Source of the DNA: Chitinophagales bacterium | GTDB lineage: Bacteria > Bacteroidota > Bacteroidia > Chitinophagales > UBA10324 | NCBI GenBank assembly: GCA_019694975.1 | Contig: JAIBAY010000002.1 | Span: 261,252 to 325,251 of the forward strand | Length of the DNA: 64,000 nt | Direction: 5' to 3' | Shown: piece after piece, positions 42,208 to 52,036 of the stretch | How positions within the stretch are numbered: position 1 is the first letter of the stretch | Layout: each line of letters opens with the position of its first letter | Made by a program: the position numbers and the translations under genes | The notes under the pieces: model-generated | The model's database searches: none | Seen by the model: only the letters and a program-made list of their open reading frames with translations | What the model was told of the DNA's origin: nothing

Positions 42208-43515
42208 ATGGAATACCTTATCATACTGTTTTTAACCATCTTCAACGGATTATTTGCCATGGCAGAAGTGGCGTTAATCTCTTCCCGTAAAATACGGCTT
42301 GAAAAGCTGGCCAGGCACGGCAACTGGCGTGCGAAAATGGCTTACAACCTCGCAAAAGATCCTCACCGTTTCCTTCCTACCGTTCAGATCGGCATGACTG
42401 CGGTTAGTATTATAGCCGGAGCTTATGGTGGTACTGAAGTAGCTGACCGTCTTTCCTCTGACTTCTCACAACTTGCATGGCTTGGTGAGTACGCTAATGT
42501 GCTTGGGTTTGTGGTTACCATTGTTACCACCACCTTTCTTACTCTTGTTTTAGGAGAACTTGTTCCAAAAACAATTGGCATGACAAGGCCGGAACCAATA
42601 GCCATGGCGCTGGCTCCATTGATGCAGTTATTGTATTACGTGGCTTCACCGTTTATCTGGCTGTTAAGCATTTCCACCAAGTTTATACTGCGTACCATCA
42701 GGCTCAACAAGAAAACAAATGAACCTCCTGTAACGGAAGATGAGTTGAAACACCTGATAGAACAAGGACGGCAATACGGAATACTTGAGCAGCAGGAATC
42801 TGACATGATGCGAAGTATTTTCCGCACAGCAGACAGAAATGCAAGCACCCTTATGACGCATCGTAACGACATCGTGTGGATAGACAGCGACGCTACGCTG
42901 GAAGATATACATAAGCTGATTGAACAAAGCGTGCATAGTAATTTCCCGGTCTGCAAAAAAAACCTCGACAACATCGTTGGTATTGCTACGATCAAGGATA
43001 TCCTGATTCAGATCAGTAAGCATCAGCCGTGGAACCTGGCTGATCTTATCAAGCAACCACTGTATGTTCCGGAATCAATGCCTGCATTGGAACTGCTGGA
43101 GAATTTCCGGAATACGGGTAACCATGTCAGCCTGGTGCTCAATGAATACGGATCACTCGAAGGCATTGTAACACTGCACGACGTCGTGGAATCCATTTTC
43201 GGCAATATCCGTGTAACGAATCAGCAGGTGCAGGAAGAAGCGGTGAAACGAGCCGACGGCTCATGGCTGATTGATGGTATGATGCAGACACATGACTGGA
43301 GTGAATTACTACAGCTGCCGGAACTCTCTGAAGAAGAAACCGGCAACTACAATACCCTGGGAGGATTTATGATGCATCACCTCGGCAAGATTCCGAAAGA
43401 AACTGACAGTTTTAACTTCCGGAATTATTGTTTTGAAGTGATGGATATGGATGGAAAAAGAGTGGATAAGGTGCTCGTGAAAAAAACAGGAGAAGTAACA
43501 GCCGGGCAGGAGTAA
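42208..43515 (+). CDS. hemolysin family protein (CNNM transmembrane + CBS pair + CorC_HlyC)
   Basis: 435 residues. The CNNM/DUF21 membrane part (about 1-190) starts MEYLIILFLTIFNGLFAMAEVALISS and includes TFLTLVLGELVPKTIG. Two CBS domains (about 210-330) include HSNFPVCKKNLDNIVGI and HVSLVLNEYGSLEGIVTLHD. The CorC_HlyC domain closes the protein (NYNTLGGFMMHHLGKIP). Such proteins are linked to magnesium/cobalt efflux or membrane stress; the old hemolysin name has little support. It is monocistronic. Confidence 0.92.
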   Translation: MEYLIILFLTIFNGLFAMAEVALISSRKIRLEKLARHGNWRAKMAYNLAKDPHRFLPTVQIGMTAVSIIAGAYGGTEVADRLSSDFSQLAWLGEYANVLGFVVTIVTTTFLTLVLGELVPKTIGMTRPEPIAMALAPLMQLLYYVASPFIWLLSISTKFILRTIRLNKKTNEPPVTEDELKHLIEQGRQYGILEQQESDMMRSIFRTADRNASTLMTHRNDIVWIDSDATLEDIHKLIEQSVHSNFPVCKKNLDNIVGIATIKDILIQISKHQPWNLADLIKQPLYVPESMPALELLENFRNTGNHVSLVLNEYGSLEGIVTLHDVVESIFGNIRVTNQQVQEEAVKRADGSWLIDGMMQTHDWSELLQLPELSEEETGNYNTLGGFMMHHLGKIPKETDSFNFRNYCFEVMDMDGKRVDKVLVKKTGEVTAGQE

Positions 43516-43672
43516 AATCCTCCTTCTCAAAAAGTGTTGTTAACGACGTGCCGTTTTTCATCAAACAAATATGCTGCGAACACAACTGATGCTGATCTGT
43601 CTATTCCGGAATATAACTGACTGCGTATAACCCTTGAAGAGCGTTCGCACCTCCCAACAATTATCATCCGGC

Positions 43673-43796
43673 AGCTATCTCAAAATACCTTGAGTCATCC
43701 TGTCACGATTAATCGGGATCAGGATCTCTTCAATTCATTGACAGATGTCGAAATAAATTCGGCTTGGCCGCATTGATTGCCTGTTTTGAGATAGCT
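43673..43796 (+). repeat. dispersed palindromic element, copy 5 (best preserved ends)
   Basis: About 124 bp, bounded by AGCTATCTCAAAATACC and TTTTGAGATAGCT, extendable to GC...GC. Inside are TCCTGTCACGATTAATCGGGA and the CGAAATAAATTCGGC region. It abuts the stop codon of the lamin-tail gene (43798). Confidence 0.8.
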
Positions 43797-43797
43797 G

Positions 43798-44970
43798 CTA
43801 ATTTTTCACCACTTGCTGCAGCAAAACAGAAGTACCATTGCTGATTTTTAATAAATAAATTCCAGCAGGAAGTTGCTCTACATCCAGGTTGGTTTGCCTG
43901 CTGCTAAAAGTCTGCAACAACACATTTTCTCCTAAAAGATTCTGCAAGGTTATTTCACCTGATGCGTAAGGTGATGCTATGTGCAGCACATTTCCAGCCG
44001 GATTCGGATAGGCCTTCAATGTATACTGGTTCGCAGCATTTATTCCCAAACCATCGTCATCAATTATAGTCATCGTCAGTGATGATGCGCTGAAAGTGGC
44101 GCCGTTTGTCGGATTCTGCAATGTAAATGTTATAGATTCATCCGGTTCAGAAATTCCATCATTGGTGACCGGTACCGATACCAATACAGGATCTCCGTTG
44201 TTTGCAGGGAATGTTACAGTCTGTTCCGTGAACGTATAATCAGTGCCCTGCGTAGCAGAGCCGCCAGTCACCTTAACCTGGCAGGATGTGGCATTAGTAT
44301 TTGGGTTAAGAATATTGACCTTCACGAAAAATGTTCCCGCATTTTCCGGAATGGAAGTGCTGTCTGCCGATATGGATATTTGCGGATTGGCCGCAGGACA
44401 AGTATTTACATCATGACTGCCGAGCTGCGAAAAATCATTCTGTGCATAGGCATACCACTGCTGACTGCCTGTACTCCAATCAAGCGTGCCTTCCTGCGTC
44501 TCCACAGTACGCACCAGCGTATGGTCTTTTGTGGAACCGCCGGATACCAGCCATTCTGATCCCGGATCCTCACCCACCACACCAATACCGTCAATCGTAT
44601 CTCCTGCATTATTGTTGACCAGCAAAATGGCATCGTTCCCATTCCAGTTACAAACAATATTGGTCGTGTCGGCCAATGGCAGCAAGAGTGTCGCATCAGC
44701 CTGCGGGTGGACAATCACATACACATCATGACTCGCCAGGCTACCATGCAACTTTAATTTGAAAGATGCGGAATCGCCGCCGTTGGAAAACAACAGCAGC
44801 TGATAGCCGTCCATCTGCACTGCAGCCGTGGTGGGATTATAGATCTCGATGGCTTTGTTAAATGAACTGCCTTCTACATATTCAGAGATAAACAGGTCGG
44901 AACAAGGCTGCGCCACAGCAATGGCACTTAATAAATTCAACAGGATGAAAAATTTGGAGAAGTGTTGCAT
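43798..44970 (-). CDS. secreted protein with lamin-tail domain, Calx-beta domain and T9SS sorting domain
   Basis: 390 residues with a signal peptide (to AIAVAQ). A lamin-tail domain (about 24-170) starts CSDLFISEYVEGSSFNKAIEIYNPT. A Calx-beta-type domain (about 200-310) has SIPENAGTFFVKVN, GTDYTFTEQTVTF and DGISEPDESITFTL. The T9SS domain (about 318-390) has LKAYPNPAGNVLHI and LPAGIYLLKISNG. The layout is typical of surface adhesin-like or nuclease-associated proteins, though no nuclease domain is seen. The stop codon abuts repeat copy 5. Confidence 0.85.
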   Translation of the reverse strand: MQHFSKFFILLNLLSAIAVAQPCSDLFISEYVEGSSFNKAIEIYNPTTAAVQMDGYQLLLFSNGGDSASFKLKLHGSLASHDVYVIVHPQADATLLLPLADTTNIVCNWNGNDAILLVNNNAGDTIDGIGVVGEDPGSEWLVSGGSTKDHTLVRTVETQEGTLDWSTGSQQWYAYAQNDFSQLGSHDVNTCPAANPQISISADSTSIPENAGTFFVKVNILNPNTNATSCQVKVTGGSATQGTDYTFTEQTVTFPANNGDPVLVSVPVTNDGISEPDESITFTLQNPTNGATFSASSLTMTIIDDDGLGINAANQYTLKAYPNPAGNVLHIASPYASGEITLQNLLGENVLLQTFSSRQTNLDVEQLPAGIYLLKISNGTSVLLQQVVKN

Positions 44971-45134
44971 GGTGGTTTTTTTGATGGCTTAAAATTGTTA
45001 AAAAAGACCGGCATTGAAGGTACACAACAAAATGCTTTATGTTCTGCTGTTTCACATTACAAACAGCAGTAACCGGTATAGTCAGCAGCCGGAGCAGGCT
45101 GGAGAATCAGGCGCAGGAAAAAATCGGCAATAAA

Positions 45135-45311
45135 TTATTTATCGGGCATGGCAATCGCCAGGATCAGGTACAGCAAAAGACCGGAGCCAAATGCGAGAAA
45201 TCCAAAAACAAACAGTACACGTACAATGGTTGGATCAATATCAAAGTAGTTTCCGATACCGCTGCAAACCCCAAACAGTTTTTTCTCCCCTTTTATCAAT
45301 CTCTTTTGCAT
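45135..45311 (-). CDS. PspC domain-containing membrane protein
   Basis: 58 residues from ATG at 45311 (a TTG two codons earlier is less likely). The whole protein is one PspC domain: KRLIKGEKKLFGVCSGIGNYF, then DPTIVRVLFVFGFLAFGSGLLLYLILAIAMP with one or two membrane helices. PspC-type proteins sense membrane stress; here it stands alone without other psp genes. The small size is normal for the stand-alone form. Confidence 0.88.
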   Translation of the reverse strand: MQKRLIKGEKKLFGVCSGIGNYFDIDPTIVRVLFVFGFLAFGSGLLLYLILAIAMPDK

Positions 45312-45501
45312 GTTCAATTTATTTTAGTGTGGTTACAAATATAGAAAAGGATTGGCTTCCATAATCATTTCAGTCATGTGAATTCATCCTATAAAAGCAG
45401 GTACTTGAGGAAGTCGTGCAGGCCATAAAAAGCGTGACGATAAGCTTCGCAGCACAGCGCTTCCAACCTTTGCGGATAAAATAATGCTCTTGAAAATTAT
45501 G

Positions 45502-46578
45502 CTACTGCAAAAACTTGGCGATGAGCTGATGGAAATGATGGGTGCCTCTTTCTTTTGTTGGTGAATATCGGCCGCTGTGATACAACCTTGAACGAACCCC
45601 GCGCTGAACATTTTCCACAATCGCTTCATCTTCTCTTTCCACACGGTCCGTCATCGCTGCCACGCCTCGCTCAAATTTCTCCTGGTCAGCAATATAGGTC
45701 AGGAATGAAACTTTTGTTTGAGCTGGTGCCAGCGGTTTGACGATATTTACTGACAGTCCCCATGGATAAAAGTTGAACATCATATTGGGGAAAATCCAGT
45801 AATAATAAGCGGCAATATGTTTTCCATGATCCGGTGAACCTGCCGGAATCCTGAATGTCTCCTCACCCGGCCTGGCATAACCCAGTTGCAGATTGGAGTA
45901 AGCATAAATTTCATACGCATAAGCTCCATAGTCAAGCACCTGGTTAAGCGAGGCATGCACAAATGGAATATGAAATCCTTCGAGGTAATTCTCGCAATAC
46001 AAAGCCCAATTGGCATTCACCAGGTAATCTTTTGAATGATGAGCGCTGAAGCGATAGTCGGTTGGGTTGAGCCATGGTATCCGCTGTATCATTTCACTAA
46101 AAGCATCCTGAAAGGAAAAAGCCGGAAAGAGCGATACAAACAGGTGCCCGCCCCATGATTCAAATGCCACACGCGGCAAATCATCTTTTTCAGAAGGAAA
46201 ATTCTTTACGTCGTCAAATTCCGGCATGCCGGTGAATTTTCCATCAAGTCCGAATCTTCGCCCATGATAACGGCAACGGAGATTTTTTTCGATACCACCA
46301 TGCTCGCAGATTAGGTTCCCGCGGTGTGTGCATACATTCGACATGCAATGCAACTGATCATCCGTATCACGGGTCAGTAACAGCGGTTCATCGAGGCAAC
46401 CGGGCAAAAGAATGAAAGGATAAGTCTGACCCGGAGTTTTTACATCTTCCAGGTTACCGGCCAGTTGCCAGCTCCTGGCAAATATTTTCTCCCTGCATAA
46501 TTCAAAATATTCCCTGTCGGTATAAAATGAAGCAGGTAAGGTAGATGCCCGCGTGATGTCATCGTCAATGTGGAGCAT
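45502..46578 (-). CDS. Rieske-type aromatic-ring/quaternary-amine oxygenase, alpha subunit
   Basis: 358 residues. The Rieske cluster ligands are Cys83-x-His85 (CTHRGNLICEHGG) and Cys102-x2-His105 (LRCRYHGRRFGLDGKF). The catalytic domain holds the mononuclear iron motif CENYLEGFHIPFVHASL with both histidines. No reductase or ferredoxin gene is nearby. It resembles the choline/carnitine oxygenase and ring-hydroxylating branches; the substrate cannot be told. It is a cytoplasmic monooxygenase or dioxygenase. Confidence 0.88.
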   Translation of the reverse strand: MLHIDDDITRASTLPASFYTDREYFELCREKIFARSWQLAGNLEDVKTPGQTYPFILLPGCLDEPLLLTRDTDDQLHCMSNVCTHRGNLICEHGGIEKNLRCRYHGRRFGLDGKFTGMPEFDDVKNFPSEKDDLPRVAFESWGGHLFVSLFPAFSFQDAFSEMIQRIPWLNPTDYRFSAHHSKDYLVNANWALYCENYLEGFHIPFVHASLNQVLDYGAYAYEIYAYSNLQLGYARPGEETFRIPAGSPDHGKHIAAYYYWIFPNMMFNFYPWGLSVNIVKPLAPAQTKVSFLTYIADQEKFERGVAAMTDRVEREDEAIVENVQRGVRSRLYHSGRYSPTKERGTHHFHQLIAKFLQ

Positions 46579-46654
46579 AAATTTTTTGTTTTGAAATCCA
46601 GCTGTCAGCCAGATTGACCTGAAATCCTTACTGTGGGCTGAATATTACTGTATC

Positions 46655-47362
46655 TTATGCCATGGTATGATATACGGCCAAAACATCATCATCATCTTCC
46701 AGCATGCCGATCAGCTTTGCCACATCTTCGGCTTCCGCCACTGTAACCTCTTTCGTGTTAAGCGGAATCCATTGCTTCTCACTGCTGACCGGAACAATAT
46801 TTTTTGATTCCAGCCCCTTTTGCATCGAGCCAAAATCAGCAAATCGCGTGTAGATGTATATCTCATGCTCATCTGCATCAATATCTTCCGCTCCAAAGTC
46901 AATCAGGTCAAGCTCGAGTTCTTCCAGGTTGACGCCTTCCCTGGCAATCTTAAATACTCCTTTACGCTCGAAAAGGAATTGTACTGAATTGCTTGTTCCC
47001 AGGTTTCCGTTGCCTTTAGAAAAATGCATTCTTACATTAGCCACTGTTCGTGTGGTATTATCGGTTGCACAATCCACAATTAATGCCACGCCATGCGGAC
47101 CGTACCCTTCATATGTTACTTCTTCATAGTTACTGGCATCTTTTGATACAGCACGCTTGATAGCCGCATCCACCCTGTCTTTGGGCATATTAACGCCTTT
47201 TGCATTCTGAATAGCCGCCCTTAAACGGGGATTGTTGTTCGGATCCGGGCCACCTTCTTTAACAGCAATTGCCACTTCTTTACCAACCTTGGTAAATGCC
47301 TTGGCCATCTTGTCCATACGCGCATAGATCTTATGCTTGCGCGTTTCAAATATTCTTCCCAT
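46655..47362 (-). CDS. YebC/PmpR family protein (transcriptional regulator or translation factor)
   Basis: 235 residues. YebC landmarks: FETRKHKIYARMDKMAKAFTKVGKEVAIA, NNPRLRAAIQNAKGVNMPKDRVDAAIKRA, YEEVTYEGYGPHGVALIV and the acidic C-terminal part (LIGMLEDDDDVLAVYH). Some family members regulate genes while recent work on others points to relief of ribosome stalling. The classical start GRSFQ is here GRIFE. It lies divergent from the carboxylase gene. Confidence 0.93.
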   Translation of the reverse strand: MGRIFETRKHKIYARMDKMAKAFTKVGKEVAIAVKEGGPDPNNNPRLRAAIQNAKGVNMPKDRVDAAIKRAVSKDASNYEEVTYEGYGPHGVALIVDCATDNTTRTVANVRMHFSKGNGNLGTSNSVQFLFERKGVFKIAREGVNLEELELDLIDFGAEDIDADEHEIYIYTRFADFGSMQKGLESKNIVPVSSEKQWIPLNTKEVTVAEAEDVAKLIGMLEDDDDVLAVYHTMA

Positions 47363-47611
47363 GAATCAGTTTTTTAATATGGTAACAGGTGCAAAAGTAG
47401 CGAGATTAAATGTTTTTTCAGCGCTTATGTGCTATCGTCAAATACCATTCTGTGAAATGACTAAAGCCTGTTTAAACAAAAAAACGGACAGAAGTTCCTG
47501 GAAATACCGGCCAGCAAACTTCCATGCTCAAAGAAGAAAAGAATCATGCTGATTTTGCAGAAAGCAACCTATTGTTCCACAACGGGAATTCCTTTCCTAT
47601 TTTTGTCAATT

Positions 47612-49249
47612 ATGGATAAAGCGGATTTACAATTCAACAAAAACGAAGACCAGAACCTGTTGCTATTAAGTGAGGTGCGTTCCAGACTTGAAAAAATAAA
47701 ATCAGGCGGCGGAAAAAAAAATATTGAAAAGCAGCATGAGAAAGGAAAGCTGACTGCCCGTGAACGGATCAACTACCTGCTGGATAAGGAAAGGCCTGTG
47801 CTGGAAATTGGCGCATTCGCCGGTTATGAAATGTATGAAGAACAAGGAGGCTGTCCGGCCGGCGGTGTAATTGTGGTCATGGGTTATGTGTCCGGCAAAC
47901 AATGCCTGGTTGTTGCCAATGATGCTACCGTGAAAGCCGGTGCCTGGTTTCCTGTTACTGCCAAGAAAAACCTGCGTGCTCAGGAAATTGCCATGGAAAA
48001 CCGGCTTCCCGTCATCTATCTCGTGGATAGCGCAGGAGTCTTCTTGCCTATGCAGGATGAGATCTTTCCTGATAAGGAACACTTCGGAAGGATATTCCGC
48101 AACAATGCGCAGATGAGTTCAATGGGTATCACACAGATTGCCGCTGTCATGGGCAGCTGTGTAGCGGGTGGCGCTTACCTGCCGATCATGAGCGACGAAG
48201 CAATGATCGTGGATAAGACAGGTTCCATCTTCCTGGCAGGCCCTTTTCTGGTGAAGGCGGCTATCGGTGAAGATGTAGATCAGGAAACATTAGGCGGCGC
48301 AACAACGCATGCAGAAATATCCGGCGTCACCGATTATAAATGTAAGAACGATCAGGAATGCCTCGACCGCATCAGGAGTATCATGAATAAAACAGGTGAC
48401 TATGAAAAAGCGGGCTTCAACCGGATTGCTGCTGCGCCACCCGGCATGAATGAAAAAGAATTGTATGGGTTGCTCCCTACCGACAGCAGTAAGCAGTATG
48501 ATATGCATGAGATCATTGAAAGGCTGGTTGATGATTCAACATACGATGAGTACAAAGCAGGCTACGGGAAATCCATTGTATGTTGTTATGCACGAGTCGA
48601 TGGCTGGGCTGTTGGTATTGTGGCTAATCAGCGTAAGGTGGTGAAAAACAAGAAAGGTGAAATGCAATTCGGTGGTGTTATCTATTCTGATTCAGCAGAT
48701 AAAGCCACACGATTTATCATGAATTGTAACCAGAAAAAAATACCCCTGGTATTTCTGCAGGACGTTACCGGTTTTATGGTGGGATCAAAATCCGAACATG
48801 GCGGGATCATAAAAGACGGAGCAAAAATGGTGAATGCCGTTGCCAACAGCGTTGTGCCAAAGATTACAATCATTATAGGAAACAGCTATGGGGCAGGAAA
48901 TTATGCCATGTGCGGTAAAGCTTATGATCCGCGCATCATTGTTGGCTGGCCTACTTCCAAGATTGCAGTAATGGGTGGAGCACAGGCTGCCAATGTATTG
49001 TTACAGATACAGGTGGCTTCGCTGAAAGCCAAAGGAGAAGTCATCACGCCTGAAGCAGAATCAAAATTGCTGGATGAAATAAAACAACGGTACGACCGCC
49101 AAACATCTCCCTATTATGCTGCTGCCCGACTTTGGATTGATGCCATCATTGATCCGCTTGAAACCCGCAAAGTAATCTCAATGACTATAGAAGCGGCTAA
49201 TCACGCACCGGTTACGCGGCCATTCAATGTTGGTGTAATTCAAACGTAA
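47612..49249 (+). CDS. acyl-CoA carboxylase, carboxyltransferase beta subunit (methylcrotonyl-CoA carboxylase-like)
   Basis: 545 residues from ATG at 47612 (MDKADLQFNKNEDQN); the open frame adds 22 unrelated codons upstream. Both carboxyltransferase halves are present: KGKLTARERINYLLDKE, GGVIVVMGYVSGKQCLVVAND, LVDSAGVFLPMQDE, then VVKNKKGEMQFGGVIY, TGFMVGSKSEHGGIIKDGAK and SYGAGNYAMCGKAYDPR. MQDEIFPDKEHFGRIFRNNA favours the methylcrotonyl-CoA type (leucine degradation), but the biotin subunit is not in view. Confidence 0.88.
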   Translation: MDKADLQFNKNEDQNLLLLSEVRSRLEKIKSGGGKKNIEKQHEKGKLTARERINYLLDKERPVLEIGAFAGYEMYEEQGGCPAGGVIVVMGYVSGKQCLVVANDATVKAGAWFPVTAKKNLRAQEIAMENRLPVIYLVDSAGVFLPMQDEIFPDKEHFGRIFRNNAQMSSMGITQIAAVMGSCVAGGAYLPIMSDEAMIVDKTGSIFLAGPFLVKAAIGEDVDQETLGGATTHAEISGVTDYKCKNDQECLDRIRSIMNKTGDYEKAGFNRIAAAPPGMNEKELYGLLPTDSSKQYDMHEIIERLVDDSTYDEYKAGYGKSIVCCYARVDGWAVGIVANQRKVVKNKKGEMQFGGVIYSDSADKATRFIMNCNQKKIPLVFLQDVTGFMVGSKSEHGGIIKDGAKMVNAVANSVVPKITIIIGNSYGAGNYAMCGKAYDPRIIVGWPTSKIAVMGGAQAANVLLQIQVASLKAKGEVITPEAESKLLDEIKQRYDRQTSPYYAAARLWIDAIIDPLETRKVISMTIEAANHAPVTRPFNVGVIQT

Positions 49250-49314
49250 GTGGAAAGATTTAGGATGGTTGCTTACCGGTAGCTGCATAATTTTTTCTAT
49301 TGCACTTCCATCCT

Positions 49315-50922
49315 TCAATGCATCACCATAATTTTTTCTGTATACAGTAAAATGTCACCGCTTACCCTAAGCATGTATATCCCTGCCGGCAAACCGGAAA
49401 CGGGAATATCATACGTTAATTTATCAACGGCGTCAATGCCGGCCTGACGGTAGACCGTTCTTCCTGTTAAATCTGATAACATTATCGTCAGTGAATTGCT
49501 TTCGTACTGCAATTGAATATTCAGTACATCAGAAGCAGGGTTAGGATAAGAAAACACCGGCTGACCATCCAAAGCAAAATCATCAGATTCAGACGGCCTT
49601 GCTGCCATTCCGTTTTTCGAATCTTTGAACTTATAAATCCATCCGTCGCCATTGCCTTTTGGGTTTTGCACATCTCCGTCAGTGGAATAAGCCACACCCG
49701 CTATCAATCCTGTAGGGGTGATGCCATTGGCGTAATCCTTTGCAGTGCCTCCGTGTGTAAAGGACCAAAGTAGTGTTCCGGCCGGCGAGATCTTAATCAC
49801 ATATTCATCATTGCCATTGCCGGAAGGCTTTGTAACATCTCCGTCATCCGAATACGTGCCGCCTGCCAGATAGTATCCGCTGTTACCGGGCGCAATAACT
49901 CCCTGCATCATTGTTTCACGATCTGATCCTCCGTATACACCCTGCCACTGCATGTTGTAAGCATTGTCAAGTTTTACAGCCCAAAGGTCATCGTCGCCAT
50001 GATAGCTGCCTTTATCCACCGGAACGATGGGATTCTCCGTTACACCAAAAACCATGTAACCACCATCATTTGTTTTAAGCGCATCATACATCTCTTCCTT
50101 GTTTGCCTGGCCATATACCCTGCTGTCGAGCACATTGCCCAGCGTATCAATTTTGAGGAGCCAGCCATCAGTGCCATTTGTGCTTAATCCGGCAAGGTCG
50201 CCATCCTGTGATGAACTGAAACCAAACAAGAGGAGATTGCCATCAGCGGTTTGCAGTATCTGGTGCAGATCATCATCGCCGGTTCCGCCATAGACATGGT
50301 TGGAAATGATATTTCCGTTCTTGTCAAGGATAAACACCCAGGCATCAAACTTCAACGGATCGATGTTGTCCGGCACATCTCCGTCGGAAGATGTACTGCG
50401 GGATACAATCACGTAACGTTTTCCCGGCAGTTCAAGCAGTGCCCTCGGCACATCATATTTTTTTCCGCCGAATGAATGTTTCCATTGAATATTACCCGAA
50501 GCATCCAGCTTGATTGTGAGCACATCACTGTATTTGTGATGGCCGGTTGCATCAAAATCTTTTGACCATGATTCAGAGATGAACAGGCTTCCACCATCGC
50601 TGGTGGCAATGATTTTATTGTATGGATTCGCCTCTTCCTTGCTCCCGCCAAAACACTGCTGCCAGATCACATTTCCGGAAGGTGTCATTTTATATACCCA
50701 TACATCATGCAATCCTTTAAGACTACAGGATACATCGCCACCGTTTACATCCGCTATGCCCATCACCAGGTAGTTCCCGTCGGCCGTAGAAACGATGCTG
50801 TGCAACACCTCATTGCCGCTGTTGCCATACGTCTTCTGCCACTGTATTGGCGGTACCTGCCCAAGGCAAATGTTCACCGTGGCAATTGCAAAAAATCCTG
50901 TTAAATATCTGACGATCTTCAT
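49315..50922 (-). CDS. secreted beta-propeller-like protein with T9SS sorting domain
   Basis: 535 residues with a signal peptide (to ICLGQ). From about residue 25 to 440 a module of 50-60 residues is repeated about seven times: WQKTYGNSGNEVLHSIVSTADGNYLV, WKHSFGGKKYDVPRALLE, YGGTGDDDLHQILQTADGNLLLFG, YGGSDRETMMQGV. Each module begins with a GG-x-x-x-D/E turn, as in surface propellers. The C-terminal domain starts FSYPNPASDVLNIQL. Function unknown; probably surface exposed through T9SS. Confidence 0.85.
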   Translation of the reverse strand: MKIVRYLTGFFAIATVNICLGQVPPIQWQKTYGNSGNEVLHSIVSTADGNYLVMGIADVNGGDVSCSLKGLHDVWVYKMTPSGNVIWQQCFGGSKEEANPYNKIIATSDGGSLFISESWSKDFDATGHHKYSDVLTIKLDASGNIQWKHSFGGKKYDVPRALLELPGKRYVIVSRSTSSDGDVPDNIDPLKFDAWVFILDKNGNIISNHVYGGTGDDDLHQILQTADGNLLLFGFSSSQDGDLAGLSTNGTDGWLLKIDTLGNVLDSRVYGQANKEEMYDALKTNDGGYMVFGVTENPIVPVDKGSYHGDDDLWAVKLDNAYNMQWQGVYGGSDRETMMQGVIAPGNSGYYLAGGTYSDDGDVTKPSGNGNDEYVIKISPAGTLLWSFTHGGTAKDYANGITPTGLIAGVAYSTDGDVQNPKGNGDGWIYKFKDSKNGMAARPSESDDFALDGQPVFSYPNPASDVLNIQLQYESNSLTIMLSDLTGRTVYRQAGIDAVDKLTYDIPVSGLPAGIYMLRVSGDILLYTEKIMVMH

Positions 50923-51091
50923 GAAACCTGCTTTTAACTAAATTATGGCTGCCATTGTTACCACCAGGAAAAGAAACCGGCACAGGCAATTGCAGCTGCT
51001 TTTTCGTCCGGTTCAGATTGCAAAGGTAACGCAGCGGGAGATGCTGAACCAAAAAATATACTGACAAGCATTATGTCTCAGCTTATGCTGA

Positions 51092-51652
51092 TTATGTTCC
51101 CCACTGGTATCCAGTAACCGCCAGGCCGGCAAGTTGTAATGCTCGATCAACAACCGTTGCCGCCAGTTCTTCAAAATTTGCAGGCTTTGAATAAAAAGAC
51201 GGTGTGGCAGGACAGATGATTCCTCCTGCTTCCGTTATGAGCTTCATATTAGAAAGATGAATCAGGTTATAGGGTGTATCACGAATCACCAGGATCAGTT
51301 TCCTTCTTTCCTTCAGCATCACATCTGCCGCACGGGTAACTAAATCGTCAGAAATCCCGCCTGCTATTCTTCCCATCGTACCCATTGAACACGGACAAAC
51401 AATCATGGCATCGAATCCTGCGGATCCGCTTGCGAAAGGCGCAGTAAAATCCTGTTTGCCGTAAAATGTAAACGGCCCTGTTGGAACCGGCGTTTCACCC
51501 AGTTCGAATGACCAAACAAACTTTGCATTATTACTCATCACCACGCCTGTCTTCTCAACCTGGTCCTGCAATAAAATCAATCTGTCCAACAGCACCTTTG
51601 CATAAATGCTTCCGCTGGCACCTGTAACAGCAATCACTATTTTCTTTTTCAT
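51092..51652 (-). CDS. ubiX: UbiX family flavin prenyltransferase
   Basis: 186 residues from ATG at 51652 (MKKKIVIAVTGASGSIYAKVL); nine more codons are open upstream. The FMN-binding pattern VTGASGSIYA, the CPCSMGTMGRIAGG segment and the final RKLILVIRDTPYNLIHLSNM with ICPATPSFYSKP are the family hallmarks. It attaches dimethylallyl to FMN to make the prenyl-FMN cofactor of UbiD decarboxylases. No ubiD gene is in the window. Confidence 0.92.
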   Translation of the reverse strand: MKKKIVIAVTGASGSIYAKVLLDRLILLQDQVEKTGVVMSNNAKFVWSFELGETPVPTGPFTFYGKQDFTAPFASGSAGFDAMIVCPCSMGTMGRIAGGISDDLVTRAADVMLKERRKLILVIRDTPYNLIHLSNMKLITEAGGIICPATPSFYSKPANFEELAATVVDRALQLAGLAVTGYQWGT

Positions 51653-51765
51653 AGTCTGATTATTTATTGCAGGTTCCATCTTTGTCGATTAAAGAATGTG
51701 AAGTTTGCATAAAAACACAAAAACTACACAAATGTAGTCTGCCGGAGTTTGAAATTCTGTTTATA

Positions 51766-51888
51766 AGCTACCTCAAAATACCGGGAGTCATCCTGTACCG
51801 ATTGATCGGATCAGGATCTCTTCCATTCATTGACAGATGCCGAAATAAATGCGGCATGACCGCATAGATTGTCCATTTTGAGATAGCT
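51766..51888 (+). repeat. dispersed palindromic element, copy 6
   Basis: About 123 bp from AGCTACCTCAAAATACC to TTTTGAGATAGCT, with TCCTGTACCGATTGATCGGATC and GCCGAAATAAATGCGGCATG inside. Same orientation as copy 5, in the divergent space between ubiX and the thioredoxin-like gene. Confidence 0.78.
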
Positions 51889-52036
51889 GCTGACCAACTG
51901 CCAGTTAAACTATCGCTTTTTTACAAATTGCAAAATCAAGGATCTCCGGCGGTTGCTATTTCAAACTTTGCTATCTTTAAGCCGTATTTCTGGAATCTTT
52001 TTTGATTCGCATTGTTTCCATGAAAAATTTACTTGC

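Noticed and set aside
49315..50922. Signal for a tandem DNA repeat in the propeller gene
   Set aside because: The protein modules recur but the DNA has diverged, so it is a normal repeat protein rather than a recent expansion.
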